Positions 34,301 to 43,646 of a stretch of 64,000 bases of DNA are shown piece after piece (the stretch's first letter is position 1; every line of letters begins with the position of its first letter). The stretch is taken from assembly GCA_023052935.1 (NCBI GenBank), contig CM041294.1:12635791-12699790 (forward strand). Reading direction: 5' to 3'. Position numbers and translations under genes: made by a program. The stretch comes from Piezodorus guildinii. Lineage: Eukaryota; Arthropoda; Insecta; Hemiptera; Pentatomidae. The notes under the pieces are model-generated. The model saw only the letters and a list, made by a program, of their open reading frames with translations, was not told the origin of the DNA and did not search any database.

Positions 34301-34859
34301 GGAATTAAAAGTGGTATATCTGGTACGAGAAAGGTCTGCCACAAATGGGATATTAAGGTCGTTATGGATGATTTTATTTGTGACGAAATAAGGAGCATTT
34401 AGGATTTTGCGAAGGATTTTGGATTGTAAGGATTGGATTCGGGAGGAATTAGATGGCTTAGTAGAGCCCCAAAGCTCGATTCCATATGTCCAGATAGGTC
34501 TGATGACAGTGATATAAATGAACTTTTTGTAGTGAATTGAAGTTTTGAACGTTTGTCTAGTAAGTGTTGTAGTAATCGGTATACGGGCAGTTTCCTGTCA
34601 TTTTAGTCTCGTGTGAGGGAATTTAGAGACTGAAAAAGAAATATTTTTATTTATACATACCTGTTGTTTTTTCGAGATTTAGTGGCATTTGACAAGTTTT
34701 TCCACATTCATTATTGCAGCAAAGGTCTAATGCAGGGCAGTCTTTGTGAGAATCACATTCTTGAATGCAGTTGTTATAAAACGGATAACTATGATTTCCA
34801 CATTGACCTGGCTTCTCTGGGGGATTGCTGTAGCACCTTTCCTTGCATTCTTTCCCTTC
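19347..34859 (-). CDS. Kal1: Anosmin-1 (Kallmann syndrome 1 homologue), 3' six exons
   Basis: Exons on the minus strand: 34859-34661, 33762-33487, 33063-32858, 23629-23488, 21177-21002 and 19466-19347 (stop TAA 19347-19349), about 372 codons. Intron phases agree at every junction (1, 1, 0, 1, 0). Exon a is a WAP four-disulfide domain: CKERCYSNPPEKPGQCG, then CIQECDSHKDCPALDLCC and NECGKTCQMP. Exon b is one complete FN3 domain (MLVDWVHPGGS; YVARVAAVNDLGSKGFS). Exons c+d form a second FN3 (FSWQLPRSDQQVTRYLVMWT; QNAQYILHVQAQI). Exons e+f form a third (LSAEISWKS; KYELLWE; GSQFLITGLEKNCEYNVVIK). WAP followed by FN3 repeats is the hallmark of anosmin-1, a secreted matrix protein that binds heparan sulfate and guides axons and cell migration. 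The signal peptide and N-terminal Cys-rich exon were not found upstream. The 9.2-kb intron between exons c and d holds the torso-ligand gene on the opposite strand. Confidence 0.9.
19548..20604 (+). mobile_element. Penelope-like non-coding element with inverted ends
   Basis: The left end (19548-19612) and right end (20535-20604) are inverted copies: GGAAGGAATTAGTCCGGGTG and GGCGGTCATTAAATGAAAC on the left are mirrored by GTTTCATTTAATGACCGCC and CACCCGGACTAATTCCTTCC on the right. A hammerhead motif lies just inside the right end. The ~0.9 kb between has no RT frame. It lies in the last Kal1 intron. Confidence 0.65.
20495..20533 (+). ncRNA. Minimal hammerhead ribozyme motif
   Basis: GCC (stem I strand, 20495-20497), CTGATGA (20498-20504), a stem II with GACCC facing GGGGTTC around a short loop, then GAAAC (20523-20527), GTT (20528-20530, the expected cleavage triplet) and GGC (20531-20533), which can pair with the opening GCC. 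There is no stem III loop, as in Penelope-associated small hammerheads reported to cleave as dimers. Stem II needs a bulge. Confidence 0.72.
21360..22480 (+). pseudogene. LINE RT C-terminal half, frame-broken
   Basis: RT and post-RT landmarks on the plus strand: ARGVKQGDSLSLLLFTLYMD, LLYAEDIVLIADS (catalytic YADD changed to YAED), then after breaks KREVSRNVKLHIFKAVYLP, LYGAESWVMTS, MRFLRRIAGRTRRDC, FGHVVRMEGH and KRPRGRPRM. The pattern RFLRR...GRTRRD...RN...IR resembles the LINE at 3802-5350, so the two are probably related families. A short (AAG)n tract closes the 3' end at about 22465-22480. It lies in the Kal1 intron between exons d and e. Confidence 0.8.
22481..22889. other. AT-rich intron sequence
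   Basis: Part of the Kal1 intron between exons d and e. No feature was recognised. Confidence 0.4.
22890..23215 (+). pseudogene. Jockey-type LINE 3' fragment
   Basis: Matches the Jockey 3' regions at 58460 and 37545: AATCCTCAATGCTCCTTACT, CATCCATAAAGACCTTAATG and TTCCTAATAATCC, then a 3' UTR ending in ATCAATAAATATGTATTAAA. It is 5' truncated and decayed. It lies in the Kal1 intron between exons d and e. Confidence 0.7.
24555..24715 (+). repeat. Diverged ~40-bp tandem repeats
   Basis: Four diverged units built on CCATACTTTATAACTATCAT (starting near 24558, 24596, 24624 and 24677). They lie inside the Penelope-like insert, upstream of its ribozyme. Confidence 0.6.
24773..24811 (+). ncRNA. Minimal hammerhead ribozyme motif (best in window)
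   Basis: GCC (24773-24775), CTGATGA (24776-24782), stem II of GGCC (24784-24787) and GGCC (24797-24800) around a CACATTGTA-type loop, GAAAC (24801-24805), GTC (24806-24808, canonical cleavage triplet) and GGC closing stem I with the leading GCC. The catalytic core matches CUGANGA...GAAA...UH; stem III is reduced to one pair, as in small Penelope-associated variants. Stem II starts after one unpaired A. Confidence 0.8.
25491..27989 (-). mobile_element. Tc1-type DNA transposon with doubled terminal binding sites
   Basis: Terminal inverted repeats CAGTGAGTGTCAAAAGTATT (25491 on) and its mirror ending TTTTGACACTCACTG (27989) are flanked by TA on both sides. A second inner copy of the GTGTCAAAAGTATTC motif lies ~207 bp inside the left end (25704), and another ~195 bp inside the right end, giving the IR/DR layout of some Tc1/mariner transposons. 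Removing the rolling-circle-like insert at 26674-27540 leaves ~1.63 kb, a normal Tc1 size. Minus-strand remnants of a basic helix-turn-helix region (about 26470-26390) are visible, but no intact transposase. Confidence 0.85.
26674..27540 (+). mobile_element. Rolling-circle-like element, copy B
   Basis: Full-length copy: ACTTTCACTTAC with the 18-bp palindrome at the left, GGTAAGTGAAAGTCGGGTG and TTGCCCGCACCAGA at the right. It is inserted in a T-run inside the Tc1-type element, with no target duplication beyond T's. Confidence 0.87.
28169..28206 (+). promoter_or_regulatory. TATA + initiator core promoter of the torso-ligand gene
   Basis: TATATAAG at 28169-28176 is followed by the arthropod initiator TCAGTC at 28201-28206. 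The initiator A (28203) lies 32-34 bp from the start of the TATA box, the expected spacing. The predicted transcript starts about 18 nt before the split start codon, a very short 5' leader. Confidence 0.75.
28221..31619 (+). CDS. Ptth: Torso ligand of the PTTH/Trunk family
   Basis: Exons: 28221-28222 (AT only), 28860-29057 and 31478-31619, giving 113 residues. The ATG is split by the first intron: AT before GTAAGT, then G after TTCACAACAG. Residues 1-20 form a signal peptide (MVLGTIILQLFALNAITSLG). The rest is a cystine-knot-like domain with Cys 23, 29, 52, 56, 61, 104 and 106. Landmarks are DLGRGYYPQFLFTLEC, KCLPYICTPQKYN, VKVLRRR, SLPESLRESWRFV and PVTVACLC. Seven cysteines ending in a CLC motif, the YPxF block, the LxRR strand and the VACLC end match the PTTH/Trunk family. 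The C2-C3, C5-C6 and C6-C7 spacings (23, 43, 2) are close to those of silkworm PTTH as I recall. These secreted dimers activate the receptor tyrosine kinase Torso to drive ecdysone synthesis or terminal patterning. Unlike PTTH and Trunk precursors, no propeptide separates signal and mature domain. PTTH versus Trunk cannot be settled here. The gene lies antisense in a Kal1 intron. Confidence 0.85.
29735..30598 (+). mobile_element. Rolling-circle-like element, copy C
   Basis: Starts ACTTTCACTTAC with the palindrome and runs to GGTAAGTGAAAGTCGTG, where it stops; the usual TGTTGCCCGCACC end is missing. It lies in intron 2 of the torso-ligand gene. Confidence 0.85.
31330..31385. repeat. T-rich low-complexity tract
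   Basis: Runs of T broken by single A's, within intron 2 of the torso-ligand gene, ~100 bp before the last exon. Confidence 0.8.
31713..31718 (+). terminator. Polyadenylation signal of the torso-ligand gene
   Basis: AATAAA lies 94 bp after the stop codon. Another AATAAA overlaps the stop itself at 31615-31620. The downstream hexamer is the more likely one. Confidence 0.5.
31875..32272 (-). mobile_element. Mariner deletion derivative 1 (TTGGGTTGTG family)
   Basis: Inverted termini TTGGGTTGTGTCACATGAAA and TTTCATGTGGAACAACCCAA are flanked by TA on both sides. The body is only 398 bp: the two transposase ends are kept and the middle is deleted. The order relative to the 740-bp copy at 44057 shows an independent deletion. 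It lies downstream of the torso-ligand gene, within the Kal1 intron. Confidence 0.88.
32273..32857. other. AT-rich Kal1 intron sequence
   Basis: Intronic stretch between the mariner derivative and Kal1 exon c. No repeat or exon was recognised. Confidence 0.4.
34062..34620 (-). mobile_element. Jockey-type LINE, 5'-truncated, in Kal1 intron
   Basis: Flanked by the 11-bp target duplication ATTTAGAGACT (34051-34061 and 34621-34631). The minus strand encodes the Jockey C-terminus: VIRPIWTYGIELWGSTKP, SRIQSLQSKILRKILNAPY, PFVADLSRTRYTTF and IPDNPPRRLKR. A poly-A end lies at 34062. The coding part is barely damaged, so the insertion is fairly recent compared with the sister copies. Confidence 0.88.
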
Positions 34860-35725
34860 CTTTGAAAGAATAAGTAAAGCATTATGATAAGAAATGGTAA
34901 TTTAAAATAATGTCACAAGAAAATTTCAAATAGATAAGATATTAAAGCTGAAATGACAAAATATGTGGCTTCCAATAGCACTCCATATATTATTTTCAGA
35001 ATCTATCATAAAAAAGTGAGTTGGTTACATTTATTTAAATATTTGATCAGAAATTCAAATTTTGTGTATGCATACAATTTGAAGCAAAAAAATATATTTT
35101 CAAAATCTGCAATACTGATGTTTTTAATGATTAAATTTAATCCTCATGATTTAGCAAAAACATTATTGCTAATATGATATAACATCATAAATAAATAACT
35201 ATGAAATTATTCACATATATTTTAAAAGCTAAAAGGTTAATTAGGCATTACCTAATTAATTGACAAAATTTTATTTAATATAATTATTCTGTACCTTAGT
35301 TAATCGAGTTATTTCTAATTTGTTTGTATTAAATTTCAAATAAAAAAGAGCGAGAAAGGTCCCAAGATTGTAATTAACTTGGTTTAATCCATACCTGGTT
35401 CAAAATCATGCTAAAAATATTTTGCAGGCACTTGATTTTTATTATGTAACAATTTTAAAGAAGTTCCACATTTGAAAATGAGGTTCAGAAAAATGTCTAT
35501 AGCTCTGTTAATACTGCAGCTATCTGAATGACAAGAAACTAAACTTTTTAATGGAGAAAATTAAACTATCTTCAATCTTAATCTTCCGTTCAATTGCAAA
35601 ATATATGTGTGTTTATGTATTTATATGTATGAAACTGTACATAATTATATAATATAGTACCGAGACTAAAAGCAACCGTTTGTTTCACCGTTTTTTTATA
35701 AGGGAGCTTGGTTAGAAATAAAAAA

Positions 35726-36594
35726 TCTGGTGCAGGCAACACACGACTTTTACTTACCTCCATTTTTAAAATCAATGAAAGAATTTTCAAATACAGTTAG
35801 AGATAAAAATACGTGAAACTATTGAAGAATTAACTAAATTGAATTTCTACAGAAACATGTTTTTTATTAAAAAATCTATTATATTATTATCTAAAATAAT
35901 CAGTTAGTTTTATCTTCTTTTCATCACTCTCTATTAACTTTTAAAAGCTTAAGTATAAGATGATATTTGTTCTAAAATCTTTAGCTTTCCAACGGTATAT
36001 CATACATGTATATTACTGCTCTCATGTTCAAAAACAAACAACTGCATTAAAAAAATATGTTTTCCGTTTTCTCCTTTAGTTGCTTTTCAAATTCGCTCAA
36101 CTTGCATATTTAGCTGTTTTTTATCAGTGGTAACAAGATAATATAGTTATTTTTATGAATCAACAAAATTAAAGGTACTTTAGAGAAAGAAATTTAAAAT
36201 ATCGCATTTAAGCCCTGTCAGACCATTTTAATCCGATGAAACCTAAATTATGTTAAAGCCCATTATATTTTACATCGCTAAAGAGTTTAATCAAAATCGT
36301 CGGAACCGTTTCCGAGAAAATCGAAAAAAGGTGCAAAATGCATGGTATAAAGTGGCTCTTCTGGTAAGCTCATTTTGATGAAAAAGGTTTTGTAACATCT
36401 CGGGCTTATAGTTGTCTTAAATATGAAATTTCTGTTTCATAGGACTTACCGTTTCCGCCCGGGACAGACCTTTTTGCGGGACTTGGTTATTTGGACTCAG
36501 GGAGCCCTAACATGTGTATTTCCGTTGAAAACTGGAATTCTAAAATTTTCACGATCGCAATACTTTCCCTTACTATATATAGTTACGTGAAAGT
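35726..36594 (-). mobile_element. Rolling-circle-like element, copy D
   Basis: Complete copy in reverse orientation: begins TCTGGTGCAGGCAACACACG, then ACTTTTACTTACC; ends with the palindrome region (TTACTATATATAGTTACG) and TGAAAGT. Flanks are A-runs on both sides. Confidence 0.87.
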
Positions 36595-36959
36595 AAAAAG
36601 ATTCTTTTATTTAAAAAACTATAAATATTATATTAATGTTCTTTAGATATTTTAAAATCAAATGACATCTCCTAAGATATAAGAAAAGTGGTTAAAAACT
36701 TTACATATACTGAGGCCTTTGAAATGAACTTGTGCAATAAAAAAAAGAAGAAACCTTTGATTATTTCTGCCCTTTATTACTTGCGGTAAAAACTTCAATC
36801 CTTGAAACTTGGTCTCTTTTTCTCTTTCCGTTTCTGTCTTTATGTGAACGAATGCTAATTATCCCTTCTCCAGTTCATTTTCCAATATCGAATTCAAAAT
36901 TATCATGACGTCAGGAAAGAACTGGGTGAGTGGAAAACTGTTAAGGGAAACTGGTCCAT

Positions 36960-37110
36960 TATAAAACCTTCCTCAATGGAACATAAAAGAGAAAAGAGAA
37001 GAAGATGAAACTAATTGCAAAAGCTGTGGAGACGAGATTAACCTTACAGTATATTTTTTTTTATCCCCTCGCTCTACGTCTTTTTGGAATGTTATTAAAA
37101 TGCCGTGGGA
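36960..37110 (+). pseudogene. LINE C-terminal zinc-motif fragment
   Basis: A short frame reads ETNCKSCGDEINLTVYFFL and RSTSFWNVI, like the CxxC-containing C-terminus of several insect LINEs. The following 37110-37545 region is GC-richer but was not assigned. Confidence 0.45.
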
Positions 37111-37544
37111 ATAATAATGCTTTTTTTGGACGGAGGATTACCAGGACTGATTAGGAAGAAGTAATGTAAGAAGGGAATTCCGTTTTATTGCGGAGAGCCA
37201 CTACCGTTAGCGGAGGTAAAAAGTCGCGGCGTAGAAGAATGAGGTGGTGGGTAATGAGGGTGGTAATTAGAGGTTAGTACCCCTCAGTCAGTGAACCCCA
37301 ACTGACCTTAGTCAATGCTATAAGGTGGACCTTACCATCAGGGTCATCCAGCTCTTCGGTCTTCTCTCTACCGTCATACCACCTCCACCTCCACCGATCC
37401 CTACTCCCCTCGCTTATGTCTTCCTCACAAGCATTAACTCCTTCGGGCAGTTATCTCTTTCGTTACTAGCTTAAACCATAACTATAATAAGTACAATAAA
37501 CAATAAGTACTCTGAAATATTTCCATCGCTCCCGCCATCTTCTT

Positions 37545-37895
37545 CCACTTTCCATCCGTAATCTCCTTGTATCCGCACTTATTTCCTCCCACTTTGACTA
37601 TTGCTGCTTAGTATATGGTGGCCTCCCGACGATCTAGATACCATTCCTTTCATGACAAACTCCATTCCCACCCTAATCCTCTAGTTTGGATCCTTTCTTC
37701 CTCTTCAATTCCCGACAATCCTCCGAGACGTCTGAAAATGAGATGGCCCCGAGACCTTCTAGTTTAGAATAGGTACAGAAGTGCTACCATTGGGTAGTTC
37801 TTCTACAAGTCTTTTTCATGTCGTTTTTCTTATATCATATTTACTTGTTGTATTTTTTTAGTACAGTTGTAAATTTCAATAAATTATGTTTAAAA
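37545..37895 (+). pseudogene. Jockey-type LINE 3' fragment
   Basis: Close to 58800-59040: GATCTAGATACCATTCCTTT, CATTCCCACCCTAATCCTCT, ATTCCCGACAATCCTCCGAG and AGACGTCTGAAAA, ending GTAAATTTCAATAAATTATG and an A-run. An internal deletion removes part of the C-terminal coding sequence. Confidence 0.78.
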
Positions 37896-38048
37896 AAAAC
37901 ACCTTTAATTCCATTATTTTAAAAATATTCAATGTACTTTTTTCAATATTTAGGAAAGAGCAGAAAAAGTTTCTATGATAAATCTTCAAACGATTAATTC
38001 AGTTTTATACATGACACAATTAGGAGGCAAAGATTTTAATTAAGATTC

Positions 38049-38109
<61 letters not shown>

Positions 38110-39401
38110 CTCGTGTCACAATGTTTGTTCGGGATAATCGGGATAAACTGAAATTACCAAACCGACTACGATCAAACTTCGTAAGTATCTGTTATTTGGT
38201 CCAACTTAAATGATAAGATAGTTTTTATTACTTTTCTAAAAGGTTGAAAAATATATTTTTCTAAAACGTAAAACAAAATTTGTTTAACTGTGGCAACACT
38301 GGTTCCAAGTAAGTAACCTTCCCATATATTCACATATGTGATTATTAATTTAAATATAAGTGTGTGTTGATTGTTTCTAGGCGTTCTTATTTATAAAATA
38401 TACATTCACATTATAGTTTCTTGTTATAATAAAATACATATTACTATACGTTTCCAGAAAAATTATAAGTGCTTATTTGAATGACTTGCTATGAGTTATG
38501 AGTTACAAAAGAGTTGTGATGATATACAACGGTTATGTATAAAAGATAAAACGATGTTATTGAATAATTTGGATTTGACTATTTGGTACTGGCATCTTAT
38601 AGTAAGATAGAGTAAATAAAATTGATATCTCACATGAAATAATAATCTTTTATTTATCATAAAAAGAATAGCTTATTGCTATTCACCTGTATTTCTTTTA
38701 TATCACCTCATTTAAAATAGTCACTATAAACATCTTTCATAATTTGTAGTAATTAGTAATAACAAACAGAGATAGTGAAGTGTATTTTTAGTTTTATTTT
38801 TTCAATGTGTTATTAGAAACAAGATATTTATAGTTAGTTATATGAGATTAATTATAGTAATAGGTTAAGTTGTTTTTAAATCACTTTCCTCATCAACCAT
38901 AATTCTATCTTTAGTCTAATAAGTTGCGATTTTATTCTGTTAAATATACAATAGCGATCCCGCTGAAGTAGGCATACCCAAAATTACTCGATATATTTTA
39001 GCTGTAACGTAATCGTGGTATATAGTCACGTTTGCAATATAAATGTGATTGACATATATATATTGATCAAACGAGTGGGAATAATTTCACTTGAAAACAA
39101 CTTTGATAAATGCAATTGTTAAAAATATAATATTTATATTTCTTGAAAATGTATACGCCTTATAATAATGGAGTAGTTGTTGACCGTTTTGACTATATGG
39201 TAAGGAAGTTGGTTGAGGTTGCAGCCACCAAGAAAACACACCAGTAAGAAACAAATAAAGGAAGTGTTTTTTATTGGTAGTTTCTTTGTTACCACAATCC
39301 CAAACAACTGCTCCATCATATGCGTTTTATAGTTAACACTTATAAACGCATTTATGCAAATTTAAATAAAGACAAAATGAAGTCGCGGGTTACAGCTAGT
39401 A
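37896..39401. other. AT-rich sequence with a TA microsatellite
   Basis: A (TA)n tract occupies about 38053-38102. A short stretch at 39134-39319 resembles a chance ORF. No gene or known repeat was recognised. Confidence 0.45.
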
Positions 39402-40089
39402 TTATTATATAAAACAATCAGTTAGTTTTATCGTCTTCTCATCACTCTCTATTAACTTTTAAAAGCTTGTGTATAAGATGATATTTTTTCTAAAATCGTT
39501 AGCTTTCAAACGGCATATCATACATGTATATTACTGTTCTTATTTTCAAAAACAAAATTTTTTAAATTCGCACAACTTACATATTTAGCTCTTAATTATA
39601 ATAAAAAGATAATATGGCTATTTTTGTAGAAACTACAAAGTTAAAGGTACTTTAGAGAAAGAAATTTTAAATTATCGGCATTTAAGCCCTGTCAGACTAT
39701 TTTAATCAGAATGAAACCTACATGACATTAAAGCTTATCAAATTTTACATCGATGTATAGAGTTTAATCAAAATCGTCGGAACTGTTTTTGAGAAAATCG
39801 AAAAAAAGTGCCAAATGCATGGTTTAAAGTGGCTCTCCTGGTTAGCTGATTTTGATGAAAAATATTTCGTAACGTCTCGGGCGTATATTTGTCTTAAATA
39901 TGGAATTTCAGTTTCATAGGACTTATCGTTTCCGCCCAGGAGTCACCACACACACATACACAGACCTTTTTGCGGGACTTGGTTATTTGGACTCAGGGGA
40001 CCCTAAAACGTGTATTTCCGTTGAAAACTGGAATTCGAAAATTATCACGATCGCAATATTTTTCCTTAATATATATAGTAAGTGAAAGT
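39402..40089 (-). mobile_element. Rolling-circle-like element, copy E (truncated)
   Basis: Reverse orientation; lacks the TCTGGTGCGGG end and starts within AACAATCAGTTAGTTTTATC. The palindrome end (AATATATATAGTAAGTGAAA) is present. A (CA)n expansion lies at 39947-39960. Confidence 0.82.
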
Positions 40090-40562
40090 AATAAAATAAA
40101 ATAAAAATCTTATTTAAAATTCTATTGTGACTGGATCTTCATATTAAATGATAAAATATGCGGAACAAATAGAATATTTAAAGCTCAAAATGTGGCAATA
40201 TATACAATTTAACGGCAAAACGTAATTTTTTTTTTGCGAATGTTTTTATATTATATAATTCTGACAAGCCATGAAGCACATTATCATCCTTTTTAAAATT
40301 TTGAGGCCCATTTTTTCCTTGCTCCTTTGTATGACGTTAGAATTCATGAGTTCAGTTACCATCATCAGTAAGCAATTTAATGATTTATTTAATGGACAGC
40401 CTTGTTAGAACTTCTCAGATTCAATGTCAGAACTGAACTTATGAATAGAATGGGCTAGGATAAAAATGATATGATTAAATGCAACATCGTTCTTCTCGCA
40501 CCATCTCATAAGAATCGCACGATTTAGAGATGTGCGATTTTTTGGAAGTAAGATTTATAAGA

Positions 40563-41239
40563 AGACATTACAAAATCTTTTTCATCAAAATAAGCTTACC
40601 AGAAGAGCCACTTTATACCATGCATTTTGCACCTTTTTTCGATTTTCTCGAAAACGGTTTTGACGATTTTGATTAAACTCGCTATATCGATGTAAAATTT
40701 AATGTGCTTTAATATAATTTAGGTTTCATTCGGATTAAAATGGTCTGACAGGGATTAAAGGCCGATATTTTGATATTTTCTTTCTCTAAAGTACCTTTAA
40801 TTTTGTTGATTCGATAAAAATAACTATATTATGGTGTTACCACTGATGAAAAACAAGTAAATATATAAATTGAACGAATTCGATAACCAAATAAAGGAGA
40901 AAACAAAAAAAAATTTTTTAATGCAATTTTTTGTTTTTGAACATAAGAGCAGTAATATACATGTATGATATACCGTTGGAAAGCTAAAGATTTTAGAAAA
41001 AATATTATCTCATACACAAGCTTTTAAAAGTTAATAGAGTGTGATGAAAAGAAGATAAAAAAAACTAACTGATTATTTTAGATAATAATATAATAGATTT
41101 TTTAATAAAACACATGTTTCTATAGAAATTCAATTAGATTTACTCTTTAATAGTTTCATGTATTTTTATCTCTAACTGTAAAATTCTTTCATTGAGTTTA
41201 AAAATGGAGGTAAGTGAAAGTCGTGTGTTGCCCGCACCA
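40563..41239 (+). mobile_element. Rolling-circle-like element, copy F (truncated)
   Basis: Forward orientation; lacks the palindrome end, starting at ACATTACAAAATCTTTTTC and ending GGTAAGTGAAAGTCGTGTG and TTGCCCGCACCA. With copy E it forms an inverted pair ~470 bp apart, each missing the end facing away from the palindrome junction. Confidence 0.82.
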
Positions 41240-41454
41240 TATTTTTATAAAGGATTTTTTTAAGTGGACCAGCTGATTCTTTGATAGAGTTGTCTTAAGC
41301 TGAATCAAGAACCCATGTTTTTTTTTTTAACGGTGTTTGCAGTTTGGTTCGATTTTGGTTTGGACTTGCCCTGATAAAATGCATTCTGGTTAAATAATGA
41401 CGAGCGAAATTGTCATTAACCAAAACGTCCGCCGGATATACCGAAATCGGAGTT

Positions 41455-41493
41455 GTCCTGATGAAGGTTCATAATCTAGGCCGAAACGTCGGT
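41455..41493 (+). ncRNA. Minimal hammerhead ribozyme motif
   Basis: CTGATGA at 41458-41464, GAAAC at 41483-41487 and GTC at 41488-41490 followed by GGTAC. Stem II (AGGTTC...AGGCC) relies on wobble pairs and is weaker than in the 24773 copy. The preceding GTC can pair only by wobble with GGT. Core nucleotides are intact. The surrounding element was not delimited. Confidence 0.65.
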
Positions 41494-41852
41494 ACACAAA
41501 TGTAATAGGTGTTCCTCATTAGTATGTTATTTCTTGATTGAAGGCTTTAAAGTAACAAGGTTTAATTACTATGCTCTTGTTTGATAGTGGCTCGCTGCAC
41601 TTCTAAAAGGTCGCTGTGGCGATGAATAGTGTAGCGGTGGGAGGTGGCTGGGTTGGCTCTAGTCTCAATATTAATTTAACACACTAAACTGTGAACTAAT
41701 TCAAGATAGCATAAAAGGTCTTGCTGGGGCAAAGGATGAGCGAGGAGAGAGTCGAGAGAGAATACGACGCTAACAACCATATGTTTCTTTTTTTGATTTT
41801 TTAAACAATTGAATTAATACTTTTTTATAGTTACATTTGATGTTAAAAAAAA
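41494..41852. other. Sequence downstream of the 41455 ribozyme motif
   Basis: Probably the remainder of a Penelope-like end followed by unassigned DNA with a GC-richer part (about 41580-41660). No frame was recognised. Confidence 0.35.
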
Positions 41853-42737
41853 TCTGGTGCGGGCAACATATGACTTTCTCTTACCTCCATTTTTAAAATC
41901 AATGAACGAATTTTCAAATACAGTTAGAGATAAAAATACCGGAAACCATTAAAGAATTAATTAAATTGAATTTATATAGAAACATGTGTTTTATTAAAAA
42001 ATCTATTATATCATTATCTAAAATAATCAGTTAGTTTTATCTTCTTTTCATCACTCTCTATTAACTTTTAAAAGCTTGAGTATAAGATAATATTTTTTCT
42101 AAATTCTTCAGCTTTCCAACGGTATATCATACATCTATATTACTGTTCTGAAGTTCAAAAAAAAAAAAAAAAAAAAAAATGCATTAAAAAAATATGTTTT
42201 CAGTTTTCTCCTTTAGCTGCTTTTCAAATTCGCTCAACTTGCATATTTAGCTGTGTTTCATCGGTGGTAACAAAATAATATAGTTATTATTCTAGAATCA
42301 ACAAAATTAAAGGTACTTTAGAGAAAGAATATCGGCATTTAAGCCCTGTCAGACCATTTTAATCAGAATGAAACCTACATGATATTAAAGCCCAATCAAT
42401 TTGACATCGATATAGCAAGTTTAATCAAAATCGTCGGAACCGTTTTCGAGAAAATCGAAAAAAGGTGCAAAATGCATAGTATAGTGTTGCTGTTCTGGTA
42501 AGCTCATTTTGATGAAAAAGGTTTTGTAAGGTCTCGGGCGTATATTTGTCTTAAATATGAAATTTCAGTTTCATAGGACTTACCGTTTCCGCCCGGGAGT
42601 TACCACACACACACTTTTTTGCGGGACTTGGTTATTTGGACTCAGGGGACTTTAAATGTGTATTTCCGTTGAAAACTGCAATTCGAAAATTTGCACGATC
42701 GCAATACTTTTCTTTACTATATATAGTAAGTGAAAGT
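41853..42737 (-). mobile_element. Rolling-circle-like element, copy G
   Basis: Complete copy in reverse orientation from TCTGGTGCGGGCAAC to TATATATAGTAAGTGAAAGT. Flanks are A-runs on both sides. It contains an A-run at 42160-42179 and a short (CA)n. Confidence 0.87.
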
Positions 42738-42839
42738 AAAAATTATATATTATATTCTTTTGATTTCAGTTCTAAACTAACTTAAAATAAACGATTAAAT
42801 GAATCACAATTAAATAATAATAAATGAATTTAAATGTAG

Positions 42840-43181
42840 TTGGGCTTGAACAACAATGTATTGTTTTTTATGTATTGTCTTTTTCTTCTTCCTTGTTTTT
42901 CCTGTAAGGTGATCACAGACTTGGCAGTAAACGAAGGATTTCACGTTAGACGTGGGTTTAGTTTTATCCCAAGGGAGGTTGAAGTTTCATCTTTTGATAA
43001 TAAGTCTGTTCCAATTCCCCAGTCTATTTTGGGAGATTACTTAATGCTTCTTGTAGATGATACTTTAGAACCGATTACAGAAAGATGTTACAGGACCTTC
43101 TCTTCAGTTACATCAAAACGTTATCGGAATAGGAATAACGGTTTGCGGAATACTGAGATAATTTGGGATCGCAGATCTTAA
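42840..43181 (+). CDS. Unidentified coding-like ORF
   Basis: A 113-codon frame begins with a signal-like hydrophobic stretch (VLFFMYCLFLLPCFS) and continues with soluble, Arg-rich sequence: REVEVSSFDNKSVPIPQSIL, GDYLMLLVDDTLEPITERCY, RTFSSVTSKRYRNRNNGLRN and TEIIWDRRS. The hydrophobic part may be an intron polypyrimidine tract instead: TTCCTGTAAG and GTGATCACAG near 42905-42927 could be acceptors, so the true exon may start there. Composition is more protein-like than nearby chance ORFs. I do not recognise the family. Confidence 0.4.
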   Translation: MGLNNNVLFFMYCLFLLPCFSCKVITDLAVNEGFHVRRGFSFIPREVEVSSFDNKSVPIPQSILGDYLMLLVDDTLEPITERCYRTFSSVTSKRYRNRNNGLRNTEIIWDRRS

Positions 43182-43646
43182 TTAAGTTGGGCCGATCTAT
43201 TTCAGACGAAACCGACCACATAAGTATTGAATGTTTACGCCACTATGAATAATTTTAATATGACATAAAAAGAAGGATTAAATATAACTTCATAAAATTC
43301 TAGAATGGTGAGAAAGGAATTAGATTTTGAACGGAATTTACTTAGTCCCAATGGTCCCCTTCATGTATTGTAGTAACGTGATGAATGTAAGCATTACATT
43401 GATAAGTCACTATCATACAGTTGTAAATTTCTAGGGGAAAAAAAAAAATACAATCACTTATTTATTTGTAATACACAGGAAGTTTGAAGGACTTAACAAG
43501 TAAATGATTTTATGTAAGATAGAATTAAAACTATTACTAATCGTTAACTTTTTAACTAAAGCTGAAATCCAAAATTGCAGGGAGCAATTTTGGTTTAAGT
43601 AAATAATAATTGACCATTAAAGTATGGTGTTTTATGCAGGCCAATG

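Noticed and set aside
39900..40085. ORFs beginning M(E/K)FQFHRTYRFRPGVT in two places (also 46174)
   Set aside because: They lie inside copies of the non-coding rolling-circle-like family and simply reflect shared sequence; frames break at different points in each copy.
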